A DNA stretch of 64,000 bases from Mycolicibacterium insubricum. Lineage in GTDB: Bacteria > Actinomycetota > Actinomycetes > Mycobacteriales > Mycobacteriaceae. The stretch spans positions 124,001-188,000 of the forward strand of contig NZ_AP022618.1 in NCBI RefSeq assembly GCF_010731615.1, given 5' to 3'. A model generated the notes under the pieces. That model saw nothing but the letters and a program-made list of their open reading frames with translations. It made no database searches and was not told the origin of the DNA. Positions 21,488 through 28,227 of the stretch are shown here, one piece after another (position 1 is the first letter of the stretch; the number at the start of each line of letters is the position of its first letter). The translations under genes were made by a program, and so were the position numbers.

Positions 21488-21827
21488 CGGCGATGACGCC
21501 GTCGATGTCGATGGTCGCGTTGCGCAGGAGTGTGAGGGTGCGCAGGAACGGGCCCGCCGAATCCACACCACCCGTCGAGCCTACCGACCCCGACTAGTCC
21601 CATAACTGGGCATTAAGCCGGACAGGAATCTCAGGTCGATCGTCACCACGACACAGGTTTCGCCGTCGTCGCGCAATTCCAGGATTCGCGCGGCGGCGCG
21701 TCCTGCCGCAGTGGGACAGTGCAGCTTCCAGCATTGCGAGCAGGCGTTCGCAGTATCAGTTGCGGCTCGGTCAGCGCCTGAAATCGAGCATCGTCGGTGT
21801 GCGACCCACCTCATGGCGTCCGGTCGG
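21488..21827. other. non-coding gap at the left edge of an accessory insertion
   Basis: This stretch lies between the convergent ends of the flippase-like gene and the COX4-like gene. GC content falls visibly within it, around 21590, which I take as the boundary between syntenic backbone and inserted DNA. Short open frames exist on the minus strand (for example 21581-21883), but they lack recognisable motifs and overlap the neighbouring gene. No direct repeats, tRNA end or transposase remnant were found. Confidence 0.5.
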
Positions 21828-22106
21828 TCAGCCGAACAGATATACACCAGACAACGCAACCAAAAGCACGGCACAGTACACATCGAAGAGTTGCCTGAGT
21901 CCGACAGGCGCTTCGCGTAAGTCCATGAAGTACAGCCCGATGATGCGGACCTTGAAGATTGCGACGAGGAAAATGAACAGGCTCGCTGCGAAATGTGCCG
22001 AATCGACTGCGCCTGTCTGCGTGCCCAAAACCCATGACACGAGCGTCAGAACTATCAGAATCAGCCACGCAAGCGTTGTGCGACTGCGCAATACCAGTGC
22101 CATCAT
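21828..22106 (-). CDS. cytochrome c oxidase subunit IV-like small membrane protein
   Basis: The 92-residue protein has three hydrophobic helices, including TLAWLILIVLTLVSWVLG and HFAASLFIFLVAIFKVRIIGLYFMDLREA. The last contains the KVRIxGxYFM(D/E)xR pattern of prokaryotic COX4/NorF-like proteins. It follows the COX3-like gene by one base, so the pair acts together, probably as assembly or accessory subunits of a heme-copper oxidase or NO reductase. No catalytic subunit I or II gene is present nearby. Confidence 0.8.
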   Translation of the reverse strand: MMALVLRSRTTLAWLILIVLTLVSWVLGTQTGAVDSAHFAASLFIFLVAIFKVRIIGLYFMDLREAPVGLRQLFDVYCAVLLVALSGVYLFG

Positions 22107-22107
22107 T

Positions 22108-22719
22108 TCACCGCACTAAGAAGACTAGAGGGAAAATGACGATCCAGAGTAGGTCGACCATATGCCAGAAGCAGCCACTTCCTTCGAAGAACGCCACTTG
22201 CTGCGACGTCACGCTGGGACCGCGTGTGATCGGCAAAAGAGCCATCAGCACGCCAAGCCCGACGAGAACGTGCGCGAGATGCAAGCCGGTGAGAACGAAG
22301 TAATACATGAAGAAGTTGTTGGTGTTCCAGGTGATTCCTGCAGCGAACTTCTCCTGGTATTCAATCGCCTTGACCACCACGAAGCACGCGCCAATCAGAA
22401 TTCCCGAGAACAGCAGTCGACTCGCCAACGCACCGGGACCTCTGGACTGAAGCGTTTGAAACGCGAAAACGATCAGGACTGAGCTCGTCAACAAGATCAA
22501 GGTGTTGATCGCGCCGGAGTTACGGTTGAGCAGCGCCTGGGACTCGGCAAACAGTTCCGGCTCCTGGCCTCTTTTGACGAGATAAACGATGAAAAGCGCT
22601 CCGAAAACCGTGAGATCCGCGAAGAGTAGGACCCACAGGCCGGGCTCACCCGGGATGTGTTGCCGTCGTTCTTCGTCAGCTTGCGGCCTTGAGCTCGCCA
22701 TATGCAGGGGTGCCATCAT
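22108..22719 (-). CDS. cytochrome c oxidase subunit III family protein (NorE-like)
   Basis: The 203-residue protein has five hydrophobic helices with the subunit III signatures GLWVLLFADLTVFGALF near the start, a conserved Glu in VKAIEYQEKF, the HLAHVLVG segment and WHMVDLLWIVIFPLVFL at the end. The short length matches the NorE-like group. The ATG overlaps the stop of the FAD gene (ATGA), and a second ATG follows immediately. Third gene of the 24924-21828 operon. Confidence 0.85.
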   Translation of the reverse strand: MMAPLHMASSRPQADEERRQHIPGEPGLWVLLFADLTVFGALFIVYLVKRGQEPELFAESQALLNRNSGAINTLILLTSSVLIVFAFQTLQSRGPGALASRLLFSGILIGACFVVVKAIEYQEKFAAGITWNTNNFFMYYFVLTGLHLAHVLVGLGVLMALLPITRGPSVTSQQVAFFEGSGCFWHMVDLLWIVIFPLVFLVR

Positions 22720-24026
22720 CTTCCCTTGCGGTGGTATAGGTCGACAGCGGTGACCACAAGACGGGCAGACTCGACGCAGCCGCTGAGCCCCGCTCCGAGT
22801 GGAGGTCTGGCGCCGTCACCCACGTTCCACAGATTTGGAATCGGAGTCTCGTTCGGCCAATCCCTACCTGGAATTGCCCGTTGACCAGGCCAGTCGCCCG
22901 TACACACCGCAACGGAGATGATATGCGCGTCGGAGAAGCCGGGAAATGCTGCCGCAGCCTCCTCTTTAAGCAACTGAACCTCGGTGTCGGTATCGAATCC
23001 AGAACTGGCCGGGTGCGGGGTACTGGACACACAGTAGAGATGCTTTCCCGGAGGGGCGAGTCGCGGGGACGGACCGCTGACATAGGCCGCGTAGGCCATC
23101 CGCCTGGTCAATCCAAAGAAGGTGAGGGTCTTCAGGTTTGGAATCGGTTTGGACGTCGAGAAGTTGAGCGTAATCAGCGTGCCCGGGTAGTCCTTTTCCA
23201 GCAGGGACGCGAGATAGCCAGAGGGCCAGCAGTTTTCGTCGATTAAATTTCCTGTGGCCACAGGGCCGACGTTGCTGACGACGGACTTGGTGTGGACTGT
23301 GGTCACCAGCCCCTCGTTATCCTCTAGGCGTAGCCCATCAACGAGTCCCGACGACCCGACGTCGATCCCGACGACTCTGGTTTTCAGCAGCAAATTTCCT
23401 CCGGACCGCTGATAGTGGTCGACAAGGTCCTGCCAAGGCCCGATCGACCCGTCGGGATGGGCTCCGTAGGGGTTCATTCCCCCCTTCTTTGTGAGGTAGT
23501 CGAAGAAGACCTGGGCTGAGACATCGCAGGGTTCAGCAGCGAACATGGCACTCGAGAGATTGCGCACCAACCTGCGTACGGACTCGGAGACACGCAGCTG
23601 GATCAGCCACTCAGCTAGCGTTAGATCCGCGGAGGGGCGGAACCAGCCGAATCGGCGAGCCAAACCGCCGATGGTTGGTATGACTACCTTATTAACCAGC
23701 ATCCCGGAGAAGCCACTCATCACCTGGATATCCCGCCGTCCAAGCCGCAGCACTAGCGGTATGGCCTGCTTGCGGGCGCGGATCTGGACACCTACATCTT
23801 CGAACAGCTCCGCGTTAGCGCCGCCAAGTTCGAATATTTGCGCCCCGGTGTTGATCCCGTACCCGTCGACTCTGATTGTTGAAGCGCGTCCGCCCACTTG
23901 CGGTTCGGCTTCGACCAAGAGAGTTCGATAGCCTTTGTGGTGCAGTAGTGCTGCCGCAGCAACCCCGCCCGCACCTGCACCGACAATCACGGTATCAAAA
24001 GAGTCTTTCGATTCTTCGGTCAACAA
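22716..24026 (-). CDS. FAD-dependent oxidoreductase, phytoene desaturase/CrtI-like
   Basis: The 436-residue protein starts with a Rossmann FAD-binding motif VIVGAGAGGVAAAALL (about residues 13-28), then an ADP-ribose acidic residue and Gly-Arg pair in EAEPQVGGRAS. It ends with NLWNVGDGARPPLGAGLSGC, the C-terminal FAD-binding segment of the amine oxidase/CrtI superfamily. The substrate is not evident; no carotenoid genes are nearby. Base composition is lower in GC than the flanking backbone. It is translationally coupled to the COX3-like gene. Confidence 0.82.
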   Translation of the reverse strand: MLTEESKDSFDTVIVGAGAGGVAAAALLHHKGYRTLLVEAEPQVGGRASTIRVDGYGINTGAQIFELGGANAELFEDVGVQIRARKQAIPLVLRLGRRDIQVMSGFSGMLVNKVVIPTIGGLARRFGWFRPSADLTLAEWLIQLRVSESVRRLVRNLSSAMFAAEPCDVSAQVFFDYLTKKGGMNPYGAHPDGSIGPWQDLVDHYQRSGGNLLLKTRVVGIDVGSSGLVDGLRLEDNEGLVTTVHTKSVVSNVGPVATGNLIDENCWPSGYLASLLEKDYPGTLITLNFSTSKPIPNLKTLTFFGLTRRMAYAAYVSGPSPRLAPPGKHLYCVSSTPHPASSGFDTDTEVQLLKEEAAAAFPGFSDAHIISVAVCTGDWPGQRAIPGRDWPNETPIPNLWNVGDGARPPLGAGLSGCVESARLVVTAVDLYHRKGR

Positions 24027-24150
24027 GGCCCCTCCATTGCTAAGGCACTGACGGCGCGAGGTCCCACACGTCGGACCTCATGCGGCATGATTTGTGTTCC
24101 GCGAGTAGTTCGAGGGCAGTTGGGTCTGAACGAAAACAGCTGCATTCGAT

Positions 24151-24924
24151 CTAGCGCGACGAAAGACCAGCACTCACCAGAATGGCTTCTTTGGGCGCAA
24201 CGTTCTGCGCCCAGCCTGGCAGTGCCTGGTCGACATCGTCGGAACGTTTGGTGGCCTTCAACATAGCCCATGAGATGGCGACGATCCAGACAAAGAACGC
24301 GGTTGCGAGAAGCCAAAAGCCGATCACCCCGTTCCAGGTCAACGGGCCGGTCTGGACGAAGACGCAGAACCCTCCAGCCGCGACGCTGATTGCTGCCCAA
24401 ATGCTCAGGTACGCAACCCATCGCGGCACCAGGGGCTGGCGGCGTGGATCCTGCAAAACAGCCACGGCCAGCAGCAGCATCTGCACCATCGCAGTACTCA
24501 CCACCCCGATGAACATGAGCCATCCGAGGTCGAAACACAACTGAATCAGTTCGGGGTTACGCTCGGGCCGGTAGCGAGCAGCCTGCCAAATCATTTGCGG
24601 CACTATGAATTCCAGAATCAAGCAAGCTGCCGCCAGGCTTTGCGCGGTTCCCAGCGGGGATTGGAAGCCGACGCAACGCCGGATTTGATGTGTGATGGCT
24701 GCTCCCAGGAACGCCAAGAGTGATGCCCCACTGGTCAAGATCAGCAAGCCGATGCCAATTGACGTGCCACCTCCGACGAACATCTGTTGAACTTCGGACA
24801 TCGACATATTGGGCCCGGGTGGGGGGACCCAGCCGGCTACGGCGAATCCGAGGAAGAAGAGCGGCAAGAACCCTAATCCCAGCCACACCGACCATCGCTG
24901 ATGTCGCTCGGTCATACGATTCAC
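24151..24924 (-). CDS. polytopic membrane protein of unknown function
   Basis: The 257-residue protein has about six hydrophobic helices. After the first helix comes a Pro-rich loop, GWVPPPGPNMS, followed by a short amphipathic SEVQQMF stretch. No family was recognised with certainty. It is the first gene of the low-GC operon, 124 bases before the FAD oxidoreductase, and the palindromic promoter at 24990-25019 lies about 65 bases upstream. It could be a membrane partner or quinone-interacting subunit for the oxidoreductase, which is inference only. A second ATG three codons in is an alternative start. Confidence 0.65.
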   Translation of the reverse strand: MNRMTERHQRWSVWLGLGFLPLFFLGFAVAGWVPPPGPNMSMSEVQQMFVGGGTSIGIGLLILTSGASLLAFLGAAITHQIRRCVGFQSPLGTAQSLAAACLILEFIVPQMIWQAARYRPERNPELIQLCFDLGWLMFIGVVSTAMVQMLLLAVAVLQDPRRQPLVPRWVAYLSIWAAISVAAGGFCVFVQTGPLTWNGVIGFWLLATAFFVWIVAISWAMLKATKRSDDVDQALPGWAQNVAPKEAILVSAGLSSR

Positions 24925-24989
24925 CCTCGCTGTCTCGCCACCATCCGCGCACGTGGCGTGTCGATCTTGGTGCTATAACTTCCAGGCTC

Positions 24990-25019
24990 ATGCTACGAAC
25001 CGATTGACTATGAGTCAAT
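24990..25019 (-). promoter_or_regulatory. promoter of the FAD/COX3/COX4 operon with palindrome over the -35 box
   Basis: On the minus strand TTGACT (25018-25013) is separated by exactly 17 bases from TAGCAT (24995-24990), a good sigma-A type promoter. The -35 box is one arm of a perfect palindrome, ATTGACT-ATG-AGTCAAT, at 25003-25019. Placement over the -35 element suggests a repressor site, perhaps for a TetR-type protein. No such regulator is encoded next to it. Confidence 0.6.
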
Positions 25020-25092
25020 GACGTACAGTCGACGAATGCGTGAGGGCGGATGCCTCCGCCCCTAGGGGTCTGCAAACAGGCTGTCCACGGCT

Positions 25093-25152
25093 CCCGAGTT
25101 GGGTCAAACCGCTTAGGGCGTTGATCGCGCGGAGTGATCGGCCCAACTCGGG
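25093..25152. repeat. 11-base inverted repeat in the divergent intergenic region
   Basis: CCCGAGTTGGG at 25093-25103 and CCCAACTCGGG at 25142-25152 are perfect inverted copies separated by 38 bases. They lie between the low-GC minus-strand operon and the MFS gene. They could form a transcript hairpin insulating the two units or be an old element end. Nothing else in the sequence decides between these. Confidence 0.5.
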
Positions 25153-25176
25153 CTGGACGGCAAAAACAAACAACCC

Positions 25177-25198
25177 ATATGTGCGCATGTGCGTATAT
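25177..25198 (+). promoter_or_regulatory. imperfect palindrome upstream of the MFS/ArsR pair, candidate ArsR operator
   Basis: ATATGTGCGCATGTGCGTATAT has dyad symmetry at about 16 of 22 positions, with ATAT at both ends. ArsR/SmtB operators commonly show such AT-ended imperfect palindromes overlapping the promoter. It ends 20 bases before the proposed MFS start, and TATATG within it could serve as a -10 box. The regulator encoded at 26485-26865 is the natural candidate ligand. Confidence 0.5.
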
Positions 25199-25217
25199 GT
25201 AGGTGATAATGGGGTGC

Positions 25218-26468
25218 GTGACGAATCGTCCGATTCGGGTTGGGCTGATGCCCGGCGCGCTGAAAGATGCTGTGTTTCGGCGATTGTTCGCCGCCCAAGT
25301 TGTCGCGTTGGTGGGTACCGGCTTGTTGACGGTCGCGCTGGGTCTGCTGGCGTATGACTTGGCCGGCGGTCAGGCCGGCGGCGTGTTGGGGACCGCGTTG
25401 GCGATCAAGATGGTGGCCTATGTGGCGGTGGCCCCGCTGATGGCCGCGGTGACCGATCGGATTCCGCGCCGGCTTTTGCTGGTGGGCGCCGACGTCGTGC
25501 GCGGTGGTGTGGCCTTGTTGTTGCCGTTCGTCGACGCGGTTTGGCAGATCTACGTGCTGGTGTTCGTACTGCAGGCGGCCTCCGCCACGTTCACCCCGGC
25601 GTTCCAGTCAGTCATACCGTCGGTGCTGCCCGATGAGGACGAGTACACCCAGGCGCTGTCGATGTCGCGGTTGGCCTACGACCTGGAATCGTTGTTGAGC
25701 CCTATGCTGGCTGCCGCATTGTTGACTGTGATGTCTTATCACTCAATGTTTTTGGGCACGGTCGCCGGGTTTGCCGCCTCGGCGGTCTTGGTGCTGACCA
25801 GCCACCTGCCGACGTTACCGATGCCGGAGGGCCGCGAGCCGCTGCTCAACCGGATTCTGGCCGGCGTGCGAGCGATGGGCCGCCGTTGCGAGTTGCGCGC
25901 GCTTTTGGCTTTGAACCTGGCCGTGGCTGCGGCGACGGGGTTGGTCGTCGTCAACACTGTGATCTACGTGCGAGACCTGCTCGGCGCGCCGCAGTCCGGT
26001 TTGGCGATCGCCCTGGCCTGCTATGGCGGCGGGTCGATGGCCATCGCGCTGAGTGTGCCGCGACTGCTGCGCACCATCGATGACCGGACCGTGATGCTGA
26101 GCGGCGCCGTGCTGTCAGCTATTGCGTTGGGTGCCACCGCGGTGTTCCTGGTCGCGCATCAAGGCCCGGTGGTTGGCTGGATTGAGCTGGGCGGACTGTG
26201 GGTGGTGTTGGGTGCGGCCACCTCCATGATCAACACTCCGTCGGCACGGCTGTTACGCCGCAACTCGACCCTCGACAATCGCACCGCGGTATTCACCGCG
26301 CAGTTCTCGTTGTCGCATGCCTGCTTCCTGCTGACGTATCCGATCGCTGGATGGATCGGCGCGTTGTTCGGCCAGCCCGCCGCCGCCACGGTGCTCGCTG
26401 TGGTCGCTACACTCGCCGCGGGAACAGCTTTTGCGCTCTGGCGGCCGGTCGGGGCGGCGAACAGGTAG
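25218..26468 (+). CDS. MFS transporter, probable metal or drug efflux
   Basis: The protein has about twelve hydrophobic helices and the major facilitator loop 2-3 pattern APLMAAVTDRIPRRLLL. From the GTG at 25218 it is 416 residues. Alternative starts are GTG 25203, ATG 25209 and ATG 25248; the promoter-like DNA just upstream suggests a nearly leaderless transcript. An ArsR regulator follows 16 bases downstream on the same strand, so the pair looks like a self-regulated efflux unit. Metal specificity cannot be read from the sequence. Confidence 0.8.
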   Translation: MTNRPIRVGLMPGALKDAVFRRLFAAQVVALVGTGLLTVALGLLAYDLAGGQAGGVLGTALAIKMVAYVAVAPLMAAVTDRIPRRLLLVGADVVRGGVALLLPFVDAVWQIYVLVFVLQAASATFTPAFQSVIPSVLPDEDEYTQALSMSRLAYDLESLLSPMLAAALLTVMSYHSMFLGTVAGFAASAVLVLTSHLPTLPMPEGREPLLNRILAGVRAMGRRCELRALLALNLAVAAATGLVVVNTVIYVRDLLGAPQSGLAIALACYGGGSMAIALSVPRLLRTIDDRTVMLSGAVLSAIALGATAVFLVAHQGPVVGWIELGGLWVVLGAATSMINTPSARLLRRNSTLDNRTAVFTAQFSLSHACFLLTYPIAGWIGALFGQPAAATVLAVVATLAAGTAFALWRPVGAANR

Positions 26469-26484
26469 CGGGAAGGTGGTCCGG

Positions 26485-26865
26485 ATGCCGCGATCAGGAT
26501 CAGGTGATCCGGCGCCGGCCGAGTTGCCGACCGCCAGTCTCCGCCATGACGCCGAACCGGATCAGCAACGTCTGGACACCGCCAGCGACCTGTTCCGAAT
26601 GCTCGCGGACTCGACCCGGCTGCATCTGTTGTGGTTGCTGGCGCAGGGCGAGTCCGACGTCGCCGCGTTGACAGCCACGACTGGGAGCTCACGCACCTCG
26701 ATCAGCCAGCACTTGGCAAAGCTACGGTTCGCCGGGCTGGTCGCCACCCGCCGAGAGGGGCGCCACGTTATCTACCGGCTGGTCGATGGCCACCTGAGCA
26801 GGCTCGTCCGGGAAGGCCTCAACTACGCCGACCACCACGTCACCGGCGAACCTCATCACTTCTGA
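26485..26865 (+). CDS. ArsR/SmtB family metal-responsive repressor
   Basis: The 126-residue winged-helix protein has FRMLADSTRLHLLWLL and the recognition helix SRTSISQHLAKLRFAGLV, then the wing REGRHVIYRL. No Cys pair is present in the alpha-3 helix. The C-terminal helix and tail are His-rich: ADHHVTGEPHHF. NmtR and KmtR, nickel/cobalt sensors of mycobacteria, use C-terminal His and acidic residues in this way, so a Ni/Co sensor is plausible. It probably represses the upstream MFS gene and itself through the site at 25177-25198. Confidence 0.85.
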   Translation: MPRSGSGDPAPAELPTASLRHDAEPDQQRLDTASDLFRMLADSTRLHLLWLLAQGESDVAALTATTGSSRTSISQHLAKLRFAGLVATRREGRHVIYRLVDGHLSRLVREGLNYADHHVTGEPHHF

Positions 26866-27307
26866 TATCGCGATACTGATGATCGGGATCGCCGTGCTCG
26901 TCTACTAGTCGCGGAAACCACGGCGCTCCGCGCAGCGGGCGGTAGTCCGCCGCGGCAAAAGCTGCTGCGGCTGCCGCTAACAGCGCCAGGACGAGGGCTG
27001 GCTGCGGGGTGGCGTTCGCGGGGAACTCGTGAAACAACAGCCAGGCCAACGTGATCGTGGTGATGACGCCGAGGGCATCGGTTGCGCCGACAATCGAAAC
27101 ATCGGGCCGGTTCAGGCCGAACCGTCCGCCGGTGATCGCCGTGGTCAACGCACACCCAGCTACCGCCACGCAGAGCGGAAGAGTGACCTTCCACAACCCC
27201 CATGCGATGCGATCAGCGTCCTGTCCCTGTGCCCACGGCAGAAAGAGTGCGACGACCATCAGGGCGCCGCCGGCGGCGCAGACCAGCCGTCGAAGCAATA
27301 CAGTCAT
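26840..27307 (-). CDS. small polytopic membrane protein, unknown
   Basis: The 155-residue protein has four hydrophobic helices (about residues 8-25, 42-60, 75-92 and 102-120) and a charged C-terminal tail ending IRSDEVRR. No family was recognised. Its 3' end overlaps the convergent ArsR gene by 26 bases. It is divergent from the XRE regulator gene, with a perfect palindrome between the two starts, so that regulator probably controls it. Confidence 0.6.
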   Translation of the reverse strand: MTVLLRRLVCAAGGALMVVALFLPWAQGQDADRIAWGLWKVTLPLCVAVAGCALTTAITGGRFGLNRPDVSIVGATDALGVITTITLAWLLFHEFPANATPQPALVLALLAAAAAAFAAADYRPLRGAPWFPRLVDEHGDPDHQYRDIRSDEVRR

Positions 27308-27362
27308 TTCGTCCTCCTCACGGTGATACCGGTGATCGTCGCGGTCGCAGGTCGTGCTGTCG

Positions 27363-27378
27363 ATTACCTACAGGTAAT
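27363..27378. promoter_or_regulatory. perfect palindrome between divergent genes, candidate XRE operator
   Basis: ATTACCT-AC-AGGTAAT is a perfect 16-base palindrome placed 56 bases before the membrane-protein start and 37 bases before the ATG of the XRE regulator. Its position between divergently transcribed genes, one of which encodes an HTH protein, is the usual arrangement for an autoregulatory operator. Confidence 0.6.
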
Positions 27379-27414
27379 GGAATGGTGATCCCGATCTGGC
27401 TACAGTCGGTGCAA

Positions 27415-28227
27415 ATGGCAACCAACAGTTCTGCCGGGTCAGACTCCGTCGGACCGCTGCTGCGGGAGTGGCGGCAACGGCGCCGATTGACCCAGTTGGA
27501 GCTCGCGATTGATGCAGGTGTATCGGCGCGGCACCTGAGTTTCGTCGAGACCGGCCGCTCCAAGCCCGGGCGAGAAATGCTGCTGCGTCTCGGTGATCGG
27601 CTGCAGATCCCCTTTCGCGACCGTAACCGGATACTGCTCGCCGCCGGGTACGCTCCGGCGTTCCCCGAGCACCCGTTCGGCGGACCGGAGCTCGCTCCGG
27701 TCCGCGATGCGCTAGACCGAATTCTGAAGAGTCACGAGCCCTATCCAGCGGTCGTCTTCGACCGACACTGGAATCTGGTGGCGGCGAACGCGGCGATACA
27801 ACCGCTCATCGCGACAATCGATCCCGCTCTGCTGACTCCGCCCGTCAACGTTCTGCGCGTCGGGCTGGCACTGATGCCACAGATCGTCAACGTCTACGAG
27901 GTCATGATGTACTTCCGCGATCGGCTTCAGCGTCAGCTCACCGCCACCGCCGACGTCCAGCTTGCGCAGCTCCTGGCAGAGTTCGAAAACTACCTGGCAC
28001 GCGAAAACCCGGGCGAAGAAAGTGAATCTGATTTCGCACAGAATCTCGGTCCGGTCAGAGTCCGAGCACCCGGCGGCGGTGAGTGGTCGTTCTTCGGCAT
28101 GTTCGGCACTTTCGACATGCCGTTCGAGGTGACGGTCTCCGAGCTGGCCATCGAGTTGCTCTTTCCCGCCGATGCCACGACTGCCGCTGCGTTTGAATCG
28201 CTGGCCCGACTGCGCGAAGAGAACTAG
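27415..28227 (+). CDS. XRE-family regulator with MmyB-like ligand domain
   Basis: The 270-residue protein has an N-terminal helix-turn-helix: LREWRQRRRLTQLELAIDAG then SARHLSFVETGRSKPGREML, about residues 15-55. A conserved RDRNRILLAAGYAP linker follows. The C-terminal domain begins AVVFDRHWNLVAANAA, the signature of MmyB-like (PAS-related) domains, which bind small hydrophobic ligands in this family. Such regulators usually control an adjacent divergent gene. An in-frame ATG at 27382 lies next to the palindrome and would leave no room for a leader, so 27415 is preferred. Confidence 0.85.
   Translation: MATNSSAGSDSVGPLLREWRQRRRLTQLELAIDAGVSARHLSFVETGRSKPGREMLLRLGDRLQIPFRDRNRILLAAGYAPAFPEHPFGGPELAPVRDALDRILKSHEPYPAVVFDRHWNLVAANAAIQPLIATIDPALLTPPVNVLRVGLALMPQIVNVYEVMMYFRDRLQRQLTATADVQLAQLLAEFENYLARENPGEESESDFAQNLGPVRVRAPGGGEWSFFGMFGTFDMPFEVTVSELAIELLFPADATTAAAFESLARLREEN

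Noticed and set aside
21581..21883. 100-codon minus-strand frame in the gap beside the COX4-like gene
   Set aside because: It overlaps the 3' end of the COX4-like gene in another frame, lacks a ribosome binding site and has no familiar motif.
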